A program made the position numbers and the translations under genes. Shown piece by piece: positions 8,445 to 17,405 of a stretch of DNA of 39,617 bases; position 1 is the first letter of the stretch; each line of letters begins with the position of its first letter. Source of the stretch: Bacteroidales bacterium UBA4345 (GTDB taxonomy: Bacteria; Bacteroidota; Bacteroidia; Bacteroidales; Paludibacteraceae); NCBI GenBank assembly GCA_002396385.1, contig DGTD01000074.1:1-39617 (forward strand), in the 5' to 3' direction. The notes under the pieces are model-generated. The model was not told where the DNA came from. It saw only the letters and a list, made by a program, of their open reading frames with translations, and did not search any database.

Positions 8445-9755
8445 ATGGCAACAGTAGAAAAAGATATAAAGGAAGAATCTGAAAAAATAAAGGCTGTCAA
8501 AAAAATAGTCAGGAAAAGAGTAAGTGAGTTAGAACAGAAAGATCTTGTTCAAACGCCTCTTTCTGATGGACCTTCATGGAAGGATTTAGAATTCTCACAC
8601 ATAGAAAGAACTGTAAGAATTGGCACTTTGTTTAGTGGCATTGGAGCCATTGAACATGCTTTTCAGCGCTTAAATCTTAAGCATAAAATTGTGTTTGCAG
8701 GGGACATAGAGCCGAAATGTAAAACCAGTTACTTCGCTAATTATGACATACAAGAAAAAGACTGGTTTACAGATATAAGAGAATTTGATGCAAAAAAATA
8801 TAAAGGAAAGGTGGACTTTATTGTTGGAGGTGCTCCTTGTCAGGCTTTTTCAATGGTAGGTCATCGCTTGGGCTTTGAGGATGCAAGAGGTACTTTATTT
8901 TATGAATTTGCTCGTGTAGTAAAAGAAACAGAGCCAAAAGTCTTCTTATTTGAGAATGTAAGAGGGCTACTTAATCATGACAATCATCGTACTTGGCATG
9001 TAATGCATGATATTTTCGAAGAACTTGGTTATGATGTCAAGTTTCGTGTCTTAAATAGTTGTGATTATGGAATTCCTCAACATCGTGAGCGTGTCTTTTG
9101 TTTGGGATTTAAAAAAAAGACAGACTTCAAATATCCTGCTCCTATAAAACTTGAATACCGTATGTATGATTTTCTTGAAGATTACATTGATACAAAATAC
9201 TTTCTGAAAGAAAAAGGTATCAAGTTTGTCACCAGTCATAAAAATCGAGAAAAAAGCTATACTCAAATAAATGGAGATGTCGCATTATGTCAAAAGAGAA
9301 ATCAGGAATTTAATTGGCATGGAGATTTCGTCTATCATCCTGATTCTGAATTAACACAGTCTGATGAGAAATTTGATGAGTTTATATTTGATGTTAGAGA
9401 TGTAGAGGAAAAGTATTATCTTTCTGATAAAGTCGCAAAGTATGTCTTGGCAGGAGGAACAAAGAATTTTAAGACTTCCAAAGAAACGGATCTTGATATA
9501 GCACGTCCGTTACTTCACTCTATGCACAAAATGCACAGAGCTGGAGTTGATAATTATGTAACACACAAAGGACGTATAAGGAAACTCACTCCACGCGAGT
9601 GTCTTAGATTAATGGGATTCAAAGATACATTCAAAATAGCTGTGTGCGATACCGCAATGTATCAGCAGGCAGGGAACAGTATAGTAGTTGATGTGTTGAT
9701 TGCTTTACTTAAACAGATGGATATCACTAAATACGGTGTAAAAGATGGCAAATAG
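8445..9755 (+). CDS. DNA (cytosine-5) methyltransferase
   Basis: A 436-residue-class enzyme that would transfer methyl from S-adenosylmethionine to C5 of cytosine in a specific site. The C5 motifs are all visible: I FSGIGAIE (63-70), IV with catalytic Cys132 in GGAPCQAFS, VI FENVRG (169-174), VIII QHRERVF (212-218), and near the C-terminus LTPRECLRLMGF (IX) and QAGNSIVV (X). The region ~230-370 between VIII and IX is the target-recognition domain; its site cannot be predicted. I start at 8445, one base after the helicase stop; an in-frame ATG at 8418 would overlap the helicase by 26 bp. The first ~55 residues are a charged helical extension ahead of motif I. Its last 11 bases overlap the next gene. 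It should protect host DNA from the McrBC-like pair downstream. Confidence 0.93.
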   Translation: MATVEKDIKEESEKIKAVKKIVRKRVSELEQKDLVQTPLSDGPSWKDLEFSHIERTVRIGTLFSGIGAIEHAFQRLNLKHKIVFAGDIEPKCKTSYFANYDIQEKDWFTDIREFDAKKYKGKVDFIVGGAPCQAFSMVGHRLGFEDARGTLFYEFARVVKETEPKVFLFENVRGLLNHDNHRTWHVMHDIFEELGYDVKFRVLNSCDYGIPQHRERVFCLGFKKKTDFKYPAPIKLEYRMYDFLEDYIDTKYFLKEKGIKFVTSHKNREKSYTQINGDVALCQKRNQEFNWHGDFVYHPDSELTQSDEKFDEFIFDVRDVEEKYYLSDKVAKYVLAGGTKNFKTSKETDLDIARPLLHSMHKMHRAGVDNYVTHKGRIRKLTPRECLRLMGFKDTFKIAVCDTAMYQQAGNSIVVDVLIALLKQMDITKYGVKDGK

Positions 9756-10302
9756 AAATTTCAAATATAATGACGATTGGGCTTCAATACGTCTTGTTGA
9801 CAGCTTTGTGAAAGAGAACAAAGCTGGAACTGGTAATGGAGAAGCCAGTTTGTACCTTGGAAGTAAATACGACCCTGATATTTTTGACTTCTTTGGCGAA
9901 GAGGCTTTTGATGCACATTGTACGCTTCTTAGAGATGATTTATTGGATTACCTTGAAGATGTTAAGTGGGAATACACATCTCATCGATTTGATTATAGGA
10001 ACAAAGTAGACCTCGAATCATGGGAAAAGAAAGTTGATGAAGTCAGTTCGTTGCCAGAAGAGCTTCATTTTAATCTTACAAGAAAACGTTTGCAAGATAA
10101 GAGTGGAAGAGTATATGCTCAGGAACCCACCTATAAAAGAAGTTCTGGACTGACATTAGAGAATAACCATAAAGCATATGTTTATGATTTGATTCGTAGA
10201 ATTGCCATACCTGAAGTCTCATTCTTGATGCTTACAAAGACTGGCGACTGGGGGGAGTATATTGCCAAATTATATTATGACCCTAATAACACTGATTATT
10301 AA
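9745..10302 (+). CDS. 185-aa protein of unknown function inside the restriction operon
   Basis: I do not recognise the family. It is acidic, soluble, without signal peptide or membrane segment, and mostly predicted alpha-helical, with a C-terminal block NNHKAYVYDLIRRIAIPEVSF that looks conserved-core-like. Its start overlaps the methyltransferase stop by 11 bp, so expression is coupled. By position it corresponds to the small subunit gene (ydiR) between the methyltransferases and the McrB-like ydiS in the Bacillus BsuMI system; homology cannot be judged by eye. It could be a specificity or assembly subunit of the nuclease complex. Real gene: confident; role: unknown. Confidence 0.75.
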   Translation: MANRNFKYNDDWASIRLVDSFVKENKAGTGNGEASLYLGSKYDPDIFDFFGEEAFDAHCTLLRDDLLDYLEDVKWEYTSHRFDYRNKVDLESWEKKVDEVSSLPEELHFNLTRKRLQDKSGRVYAQEPTYKRSSGLTLENNHKAYVYDLIRRIAIPEVSFLMLTKTGDWGEYIAKLYYDPNNTDY

Positions 10303-10329
10303 TTTGTAGAACATTAGAATACTACGACT

Positions 10330-12984
10330 ATGAGTTTATTAATAGAGATTTACAACAACACAGACAATACCCATAGACAAAAAATGTTCTATGATTACTT
10401 GAGGAAATTAGGTCTGAAAGAGTCTTCATATAAACAATACGCTTTGACATATCCAAATAATGAGGCTGTTCTTACCGTAGTAAAAGAAGTCTCAAAGAAG
10501 AATAGTTTGTTTGAGGTCGTTGATTTAATTCAAGTTCAAACTGTATACAACAAAATTAAAGAGGCAGAAGCAAACAAAGATAATAATTATGTTTTGTCTG
10601 CTACAATATCTAATTATAAGAAATTTCTCGACTATCTTGAATCAGAAACATATAATGATAAATCGAACGAAACAAAGCCAACACCTCTTTCGCTCTATAA
10701 GCAAGACCTTCCTTCTTTTTGGGAGGCTGAAAAGTATAAGTGGAAAGCTGTAAAGCAGTTCCAAGACAATTGGGATATTGATGCGGAGAATTTTGGCGAG
10801 ATGTTTAAAGTGGCTACATCGAAGCATGGCAACCTGCTTGGTTCGTCAAACTATTACCCTGTTGACATGATATTGAACTATGCAAAGTTTGACCAAGAAC
10901 GTACAAGGAATATGTTCCGCACACTTTATGACGAAGGCAAAAACCTCGCACAGCGTATAAATTCTTTTATAGATGAATCCGAAGCTATTCGTAAGACACA
11001 CGACTCTGAATGGAAAAACCACTACCAAGACCTAAGAGCCATAAGTGCCTACTTGTTATTCCGATACCCAGATAAGTACTACATCTATAAATATACTGAA
11101 CTAAAAAAGACCGTTGACATTCTTGGCGACTCTTTCTCATTCAAGGAGAAGAGTGACAATGGAACGTTTTACGCTTCATGTGTGGAATACCTCAACGGCT
11201 TGTGTGCAAGACTTGTTGCTGACGAGGAGTTGCTGACAATGATGCACGAAAGACTTAACAATGATGATGCTTGCTATAATGACGATGCAAGACACATCAC
11301 AACAACTGATTTCTTTTTCTATGTGGGAAAACGGCTTGACATGAAACGACTGAACCGCGAATCTACAGATGATAATGTTGACATAGATGATAATACAGAT
11401 GTTGAATCTCCAAACGACACTCCGAGTATTTGGGTTTATTCCCCAGGGGAAGGTGCGCGCAAATGGCAGGAGTGTTTGGATGAAAACGTAATGCTGCTTG
11501 GCTGGGACGACATGGAGAACTTCCATGACTATGAAACTCGACAGGATATTGTGGAGCGACTACGTGAGGTTTATGGTAATACTGAAAATGCATATACCAA
11601 TGATAGCCTTGCCATTTGGCAGTTCTGCCGTGAAATGCGACCTGGTGACATCGTATATGTGAAACGTGGATTGACATTGATTGTTGGTCGTGGTGTTGTG
11701 AAGGGAGGTTATACTTATAATGGCGAAAGATATGAGTATAAAAACAGTCGTGCCGTAGAATGGACAGATTCGGGAGAATGGGAATACCCCAAGAAACTTC
11801 CGATGAAAACCTTGACACGTATCAACGACTATAAAGAAATGGTTGAACGGCTGGAAAGATTGTTTAATCCTCAGGAGAAAATCGAGCAGATTCCTTTCAA
11901 TATGCCAACTGTTATTGAATACATCCAAAAGACAGGTCTTATCTATGAAGACAAACTCATTCAGCGTTATGCATGCTCGCTGATGACAAAACCATTCGTG
12001 ATACTGAGTGGTTTGGCAGGTTCAGGAAAAACGCAGTTGGCATTAGCTTTTGCTCGTACTATAAGCGAAAATGCGGATCAACAGCTTTGTGTAGTTCCTG
12101 TAGGTGCAGACTGGACAAACCGAGAACCTCTATTGGGCTATCCTAATGCGTTAAAGCCTGGTGAGTACATGCAACCAGAGAGCGGGGCACTACAGATAAT
12201 GATGCGTGCACTACGTAATCCAAGCAAACCCTACTTCTTGCTTCTTGATGAAATGAACCTTAGCTATGTGGAGCGTTACTTTGCTGATTTTCTATCTGCA
12301 TTAGAGAGCCATCAAGAGATACCTCTTTGGGAGAAACCCGATGAATGTGATTCTGAAGTTCCTGCCAAAATAGCTTTGCCTAAAAATCTATTCATTGTTG
12401 GAACTATTAACGTGGACGAGACAACTTATATGTTCTCTCCTAAAGTTCTTGACCGAGCAAATGTAATAGAGTTCAAGATTTCGGAAAGCGAGATGGACAG
12501 ATTCTTGAAGCAGGATATGAATATCGATATACATGCAGCTGATGGATTATGCGCAAATATGGGGCTGGACTTTGTTGAGAAATCCATAAGGAAGGATACT
12601 GATAGCAGTGAGTTGGCTCAGAAGACGTTGATAGAATTCTTTAAGATCTTGAAGAAAGTAAATGCTGAATTTGGCTATCGTTCTGCAACTGAAATCTACC
12701 GTTTTATTGCCAATGCCAAAACGTCTGCTCCAAATCTGACAGAGGATGAGATTTTGGATGCAGCCATCATACAAAAGATGTTACCAAAGCTACATGGCTC
12801 ACGGAAGAAGTTAGAGCCTGCTTTGAAGGCGTTATGGGGTCTTTGTATGCAGAAAGATCACATAACAGATGCTATAACTCGTGAAAACGTGTCATTTGCA
12901 AAGTTCCCAGAAGCAGCTGATAAAATCCAGCGTATGATGCAGACCGCTCTTGATAACGGATTCACAAGTTTTGCAGAAGCATAA
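10330..12984 (+). CDS. McrB-like AAA+ NTPase with EVE-like domain
   Basis: An 884-aa protein. Residues ~1-350 are an unrecognised helical region. About 366-495 carry an EVE/PUA-like module (IWVYSPGEGARKW, LLGWDDM, MRPGDIVYVKRG, IVGRGVVKGGY), the kind of pocket that reads modified bases. The C-terminal third is the McrB AAA+ motor: Walker A GLAGSGKT (561-568), Walker B LLLDEMNLS (D640-E641), and the McrB-type signature GTINVDETT (691-699), followed by LDRANVIEF. Known relatives form hexamers that translocate DNA and are stimulated by an McrC partner, encoded here 3 bp downstream. The gene follows the 185-aa protein by 27 bp. At 884 residues it is much longer than E. coli McrB (~460), because of the N-terminal extension. 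Motor and partner assignment firm; NTP preference (GTP or ATP) not decidable. Confidence 0.88.
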   Translation: MSLLIEIYNNTDNTHRQKMFYDYLRKLGLKESSYKQYALTYPNNEAVLTVVKEVSKKNSLFEVVDLIQVQTVYNKIKEAEANKDNNYVLSATISNYKKFLDYLESETYNDKSNETKPTPLSLYKQDLPSFWEAEKYKWKAVKQFQDNWDIDAENFGEMFKVATSKHGNLLGSSNYYPVDMILNYAKFDQERTRNMFRTLYDEGKNLAQRINSFIDESEAIRKTHDSEWKNHYQDLRAISAYLLFRYPDKYYIYKYTELKKTVDILGDSFSFKEKSDNGTFYASCVEYLNGLCARLVADEELLTMMHERLNNDDACYNDDARHITTTDFFFYVGKRLDMKRLNRESTDDNVDIDDNTDVESPNDTPSIWVYSPGEGARKWQECLDENVMLLGWDDMENFHDYETRQDIVERLREVYGNTENAYTNDSLAIWQFCREMRPGDIVYVKRGLTLIVGRGVVKGGYTYNGERYEYKNSRAVEWTDSGEWEYPKKLPMKTLTRINDYKEMVERLERLFNPQEKIEQIPFNMPTVIEYIQKTGLIYEDKLIQRYACSLMTKPFVILSGLAGSGKTQLALAFARTISENADQQLCVVPVGADWTNREPLLGYPNALKPGEYMQPESGALQIMMRALRNPSKPYFLLLDEMNLSYVERYFADFLSALESHQEIPLWEKPDECDSEVPAKIALPKNLFIVGTINVDETTYMFSPKVLDRANVIEFKISESEMDRFLKQDMNIDIHAADGLCANMGLDFVEKSIRKDTDSSELAQKTLIEFFKILKKVNAEFGYRSATEIYRFIANAKTSAPNLTEDEILDAAIIQKMLPKLHGSRKKLEPALKALWGLCMQKDHITDAITRENVSFAKFPEAADKIQRMMQTALDNGFTSFAEA

Positions 12985-12987
12985 AAG

Positions 12988-15309
12988 ATGCAAGTAGATA
13001 AGCTTGAAATACCCGTAACAGGCGACTTTGGAGAAATAAAGTTGTGCATATATCCAGCCTCAGGCAATGCAATGTTGTTTGAGGAGGAGGATGCTGTAGA
13101 TTATGGCGAATCACGGTGGCAGTTGCAAGAGGGATGCTCATATGAATACGAGCTGGTGTCGAATGATAATCATATATATCAATTCAAAGACGAAAATGAG
13201 ATTGTTCGCTTTTCTCATTCGCCACGACATCCTAATGCTGGCACATTGAAAACTGGCATCTATGTAGGTTCCTTGTCGCTTGCTATCAGAGATACAAAAC
13301 TTGGTTGTGAGGTTACAAAGGTCGATGTAGAGATAAAGTCTGTTAAGGCAGAATATAGAACCGACTATCGAAAGATGTTGGAGGATATTACAGCATATTA
13401 TACAGACTTAGTGTTGATGCAAGGCAGTCCTGTTACGCAGAAGCTAGAAATTGATAACGAGACTCCACCGCAGACTCTTTATCAGCGATATGCCTTTGTG
13501 CGCAGCATTGTGGAAAGTACAGCTTTTCAAGAGGCAATACACAAAATAATTGCTAATCCTGTGCGCAAATGGGAAGAGACTATAGTGGAGCGAAACGTTA
13601 GCAATGTAAAGCGGTTAAGCCGTAGGAACATGCACCAGATTGCTACAGCTCGTGACCGTATTCCTGTTTATAATGGAGAGAAATTAGGTTTGCCACATGG
13701 GCTGAACTCTGTACCTCGCACGTTGACAGTTGCTTATAAGCGTGATACGCTTGACAACCAAGAAAACCAATTTGTAAAGTTTGTTCTTCGTTCATTTAGT
13801 TCATTCTGCTCAGAATTACATAGTAAGAAAAACGCCAACGACCGTCTAAAAGCAGAGATCAACAAGACGATGGATGTATTGAACGGTCATTTGAGCACGC
13901 TCTTTTTTAAGCAGGTGTCAATGCCATCTCAGTTAAACTTGAATAGTCCTGTTCTACAACGGAAAGAAGGCTACCGAGAGATATTGCAAGCATGGTTGAT
14001 GTTTGACCTTGCTGCTAAACTATCTTGGAAGGGGGGTGACAACGTCTATGAAGCTGGCAAGAGGAATGTGGCGGTACTGTATGAATATTGGGTATTCTTC
14101 AAACTACTGGAAGTAATAAGCCGTGTATTTAAAATAGATCCTGTAAGCATCAACAAACTGGTTAAAACAGATTCTGACCAAATCAACCTTGAAATCCAGC
14201 AAGGAAGGATGACAATGATTGAAGGAGAATATGATGCAGGTAAAAGAAAGATTAACGTAAGATTTTACTACAATCGCACTTTCGTACATACACGTGAAGA
14301 GGAAGACCTGCATAAATCAGGTTCGTGGACAATGAATATGCGTCCTGACTATACCCTGTCGATATGGCCGGGGGAAATCAGCATGGAGCAGGCAGAACGT
14401 GAAGACTTGATTGTTCATATTCACTTTGACGCAAAATACAGAGTTAACAAGATAGACCTTGGCGAGGACGACGCTATGAGTGAAGAAGATATTTCTGAAG
14501 ACTTGCTCAACGAAAAGAAAGAACAAGAAGAAGGAATCTATAAACGTGCTGATTTGTTGAAGATGCATGCATATAAAGATGCCATTCGCAGAACTAGTGG
14601 GGCATACATCTTATATCCTGGTACCGTGGAACGCCGATTAAAGGGTTTCCATGAAATAATTCCAGGATTAGGCGCATTCTGCTTAACACCATCAAACTAT
14701 GATGAAGAACTTATCTCACTGCAGGTATTCCTGTTAAAAATAGTCGAACATATGCTTGACCGCACGAGTCAACGTGAAAGAATGTCATATTATATTAATA
14801 ATGTGTATAATACTCCATCTAAGAGCGTACGTGATGAGATGCCTGAACCAGCAGGAGATAATCGCGATTTCTTGCCAGATGAGACATGGGTAGTTTTAGG
14901 TTATGTGAAGAATGATAAACAGTTGGAGTGGATTCGTAAAACTGGACTATACAACTTCCGAACAGGTACGCAGAATGGCTCTATTCGATTGAGTCGAGAT
15001 CTCGTATCCAGCCGCTATTTACTCTTACATGCACATGGTGAAAGTATTCAATTCGTACGACTTGCAGACGAAGGCCCCCGTGTTTTTCGACGTTCAGACC
15101 TGCTCAGAATGGGGTATCCTCCTTCTGAAGATGAGGAAAATAAGAAAGATGACATTTACATCGTATATCGTTTAGAGCCTTCAAATACTGAACCAGAATG
15201 GCAGCAGTATCATTGGCAAATAAGCGAAATTACGAATAATAAAGGCAATCGTTCTGCCGTGCCTGAACCTGTAAAATTGAGTGATTTGATGCTAAAAGCC
15301 AAGAAGTAA
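12988..15309 (+). CDS. McrC-like DUF2357 PD-(D/E)XK nuclease
   Basis: A 773-aa partner of the McrB-like motor. The N-terminal ~350 residues are the DUF2357-type region (VPRTLTVAYKRDTLDNQENQF is typical). YEYWVFFKLLEVI leads into the nuclease core, where RPDY (D454) and HFDAKY (D481, K483) form a PD-(D/E)XK active site, followed by HAYKDAI. A further C-terminal domain (about 635-773: WVVLGYV..., NFRTG, SRYLLLHAHG, LLRMGYPPS) is an add-on seen in some DUF2357 proteins; its role is unknown and it could read DNA or bases. Start codon lies 3 bp after the McrB-like stop. Known McrC proteins stimulate the NTPase and cut DNA. No catalytic residue is missing, so the nuclease appears intact. No terminator follows at once; the first clear one is at 15489. 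Confidence 0.85.
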   Translation: MQVDKLEIPVTGDFGEIKLCIYPASGNAMLFEEEDAVDYGESRWQLQEGCSYEYELVSNDNHIYQFKDENEIVRFSHSPRHPNAGTLKTGIYVGSLSLAIRDTKLGCEVTKVDVEIKSVKAEYRTDYRKMLEDITAYYTDLVLMQGSPVTQKLEIDNETPPQTLYQRYAFVRSIVESTAFQEAIHKIIANPVRKWEETIVERNVSNVKRLSRRNMHQIATARDRIPVYNGEKLGLPHGLNSVPRTLTVAYKRDTLDNQENQFVKFVLRSFSSFCSELHSKKNANDRLKAEINKTMDVLNGHLSTLFFKQVSMPSQLNLNSPVLQRKEGYREILQAWLMFDLAAKLSWKGGDNVYEAGKRNVAVLYEYWVFFKLLEVISRVFKIDPVSINKLVKTDSDQINLEIQQGRMTMIEGEYDAGKRKINVRFYYNRTFVHTREEEDLHKSGSWTMNMRPDYTLSIWPGEISMEQAEREDLIVHIHFDAKYRVNKIDLGEDDAMSEEDISEDLLNEKKEQEEGIYKRADLLKMHAYKDAIRRTSGAYILYPGTVERRLKGFHEIIPGLGAFCLTPSNYDEELISLQVFLLKIVEHMLDRTSQRERMSYYINNVYNTPSKSVRDEMPEPAGDNRDFLPDETWVVLGYVKNDKQLEWIRKTGLYNFRTGTQNGSIRLSRDLVSSRYLLLHAHGESIQFVRLADEGPRVFRRSDLLRMGYPPSEDEENKKDDIYIVYRLEPSNTEPEWQQYHWQISEITNNKGNRSAVPEPVKLSDLMLKAKK

Positions 15310-15488
15310 AATCTTATGACTATTTTTGTCGAGTATTATAGAACCACAAGGTTGACACTTTATTTATGCAACACCGTAGGCGAAATAGCACGTTGCACCA
15401 ACAATAGAGACTATCGAGGATTTTAGGATGGTATAAAAACGTTTGAAATTTATAAGAAAAAAGGTTATACGGCAGTTGTCGAAAAAAT

Positions 15489-15519
15489 AAAACAGTAGCA
15501 ACTTTACTACTGTTTTTTT
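15489..15519 (+). terminator. Rho-independent terminator downstream of the restriction operon
   Basis: A perfect 10-bp stem (AAAACAGTAG at 15489-15498 with 15507-15516) and 8-base loop are followed by T residues. It lies 180 bp after the McrC-like stop and immediately abuts the promoter of the HicB gene. The region 15310-15488 before it holds no convincing gene. Confidence 0.85.
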
Positions 15520-15526
15520 ATATTTG
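15519..15526 (+). promoter_or_regulatory. -7 box of the hicB-like gene
   Basis: TATATTTG matches the Bacteroidota -7 consensus TAnnTTTG exactly and begins at the last T of the preceding terminator. Transcription would start near 15533, giving a ~60-nt leader before the ATG at 15594. Confidence 0.55.
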
Positions 15527-15593
15527 CGAGGACGACATCTACGGCTCTCTTTTGAAAAGTATAGAAGCACAATCTGGTATAAAATTTTAGAAT

Positions 15594-16001
15594 ATGGAAA
15601 AAGTCATTATAACAACCGCAAGGACAGAAAACGGATATAGTGGCAGTTGCTCACTGCTTCCAGGATGGATAGTTGCCCACACGGGCAATTTCGATGAGTT
15701 CAAGAAAGAGGTACAGGAAAGTATCGACTTCTACGTTGAGTGTGCGAAAGCCGATGGTGATAGCTATCCCGCTGTGTTTGATGGTGAATACAAACTGGTC
15801 TATAAATTCGATGTGCAGTCGCTGTTGGAGTTTTACAGGGGGATTTTCTCTTTCTCTGCACTGCAAACTATCACCGGCATCAATCAAAAACAGCTGGCGC
15901 ACTACGCCTCTGGCATTTCAAAGCCAAGAAAACAACAAGAAGAAAAAATAGCGAACGGTCTGAACAAGCTTGGACAAGAGCTGCTTCAAGTAACTGTTTG
16001 A
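15594..16001 (+). CDS. HicB-like antitoxin
   Basis: A 135-aa protein with the HicB layout. An N-terminal partial RNase-H-like fold (GYSGSCSLLPGWIVAHTGNFDEFKKEVQESIDFYVE, residues ~13-48) normally binds the HicA toxin. A C-terminal helix-turn-helix (SALQTITGINQKQLAHYASGISKPRKQQ, ~88-115) normally binds the operon operator. Known HicB proteins neutralise the HicA mRNA interferase and repress their own gene. No intact hicA is found on either side; directly upstream, 15553-15591 reads LLKSIEAQSGIKF and stop, which resembles the end of HicA. The gene therefore appears to be an orphan or a survivor of a broken pair. Family call good. Confidence 0.8.
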   Translation: MEKVIITTARTENGYSGSCSLLPGWIVAHTGNFDEFKKEVQESIDFYVECAKADGDSYPAVFDGEYKLVYKFDVQSLLEFYRGIFSFSALQTITGINQKQLAHYASGISKPRKQQEEKIANGLNKLGQELLQVTV

Positions 16002-16045
16002 AAAAAAGACGAACGTCGGCTTAAACAAAATGACGGGATTCCCTT

Positions 16046-17371
16046 TTAAACAGAAGTCCCGCCATTAGGTCTTGCCAACAAAAATTTCCAAGCAGGGACC
16101 ACTTTTATGGTTTTGTCTTTGACAGTCAATTCCCTTTCATCGTCAGCCGTGACAATGAGCAGATTGTTGCAGTTGGTGGCCGTGGCGGCATCAAGAAGGG
16201 CACGGACTTCACGGTTGAAGGTGTCGGGGTTCGATAGGTCCCAGGACACCTGTATCAGTTGCGTCACCTGCTCGTAGCTGCGGACGAGGAAGTCGCATTC
16301 GGTCTTGTCTTTATAATAGTATATTTCGGAGCCGGGCGTGCGGTTCCGGTAAAGATGTAGGAATACCACGTTTTCCAGGTTTTTGCCATTGTCGTCGCTC
16401 TGTGGAAGTACGACGGCGCAGCGCAACCCGTTGTCGATACAGTAGTATTTGGCCGGAGACTGTTGCTCTTTTACCAACGAACGTTCGTATTTGGGCACTT
16501 TGACAAACATAAATATGGCACAAACGTAGTTCGCCCAAAGGTAAAGGTCGTCTTTTGTCACCTTCAGGCCCTGCGACTTCAAGTCGTTGAAGATGGCGTT
16601 TATAGAGGTCGGTTTGCCCACGTTGTTCATGATCCTTTTTATAAAATAACGGGCCACATTGGTGTTGCTAATGTTGTAGTGCTCGGCCAGGTCTTTGAGC
16701 AGCATGGTGTTGAAGTAGCCTTGTAGCAGCTTTATCCGTTCGCTCTCACTTTCGGTTAGAACAGCTTCCGGGAACCCACCTTTGGCGTTGTAGTCGTTAA
16801 AGGCGTTCCTCATCATAGCGTTGTGCTGGTCGGTATACCCGTTTGGCGTTATGTTTTTAAATCGGCAGTACTCGTTGAACGATAGCGGGAAAACCTCGTA
16901 TTCGAGCGGATACCCTCTGAGAGCGGTCGCAAGTTCGGTAGAAAGCATGGTCGCATTGCTGCCGCAGATGTATATATTTTTACAGTAGTTTTTGTATAGC
17001 CTCAGGACGAAGTATTCCCAGTCTCTTTTTAACTGAATCTCGTCGAAAAACATATAAACCTCGTTCAATGGTGTTTGCGGAAACATTTCCATATAGGCTT
17101 TAACGATGTCGTCGAAATTTTCGGTGGTCATACTGCTGATGCGTTCATCGTCGAAACCTATCCAAAGGATGTTTTGTGGACGGACCCCGCTCTCGACCAG
17201 CTGGTTGACGGTCAACTCCATCACCGACGATTTACCGCAACGCCTAACACCAGGAATGGTGATTATCTTTTTTCTGTTGAGCGGCAGTGTACAGTCCCTT
17301 TCTGTCATATGAAAGGGAATCTCGCTCTGTCTCAAAGCGATGATTGATTTAAAAACTTCCTTTGCATTCAT
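16046..17371 (-). CDS. AAA ATPase with DUF4143 C-terminal region (ATPase-1)
   Basis: A 441-aa member of the large, poorly understood AAA_14/DUF4143 ATPase family that is scattered in Bacteroidota islands. Seen: Walker A GVRRCGKSS (41-49), Walker B YMFFDEIQ (D110-E111), sensor block CGSNATMLS, and a C-terminal region with ECDFLV...LIQVSWDL. That spacing recalls a PD-(D/E)XK-like fold, although the usual lysine is not obvious. It probably acts in the cytoplasm; substrate unknown. It converges with the hicB gene (45-bp gap). Its upstream region carries three tandem palindromes overlapping the promoter, and that region is duplicated without the gene at 19305. Family call firm; function unknown. 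Confidence 0.85.
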   Translation of the reverse strand: MNAKEVFKSIIALRQSEIPFHMTERDCTLPLNRKKIITIPGVRRCGKSSVMELTVNQLVESGVRPQNILWIGFDDERISSMTTENFDDIVKAYMEMFPQTPLNEVYMFFDEIQLKRDWEYFVLRLYKNYCKNIYICGSNATMLSTELATALRGYPLEYEVFPLSFNEYCRFKNITPNGYTDQHNAMMRNAFNDYNAKGGFPEAVLTESESERIKLLQGYFNTMLLKDLAEHYNISNTNVARYFIKRIMNNVGKPTSINAIFNDLKSQGLKVTKDDLYLWANYVCAIFMFVKVPKYERSLVKEQQSPAKYYCIDNGLRCAVVLPQSDDNGKNLENVVFLHLYRNRTPGSEIYYYKDKTECDFLVRSYEQVTQLIQVSWDLSNPDTFNREVRALLDAATATNCNNLLIVTADDERELTVKDKTIKVVPAWKFLLARPNGGTSV

Positions 17372-17393
17372 ACCTATTCCTCTAATTATGTCG

Positions 17394-17401
17394 CAAATAT
17401 A
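17394..17401 (-). promoter_or_regulatory. -7 box of ATPase-1
   Basis: Read on the - strand this is TATATTTG, an exact Bacteroidota -7 box, 22 bp upstream of the ATPase-1 start codon. The operator array begins 4 bp further upstream, so a bound repressor would block it. Confidence 0.65.
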
Positions 17402-17405
17402 AAGC

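Noticed and set aside
4180..15309. Reading the operon as DISARM or BREX
   Set aside because: No PglZ, BrxC, DrmA/DrmB or phospholipase-D proteins; the methyltransferase is of the C5 type and the nuclease is of the DUF2357 type.
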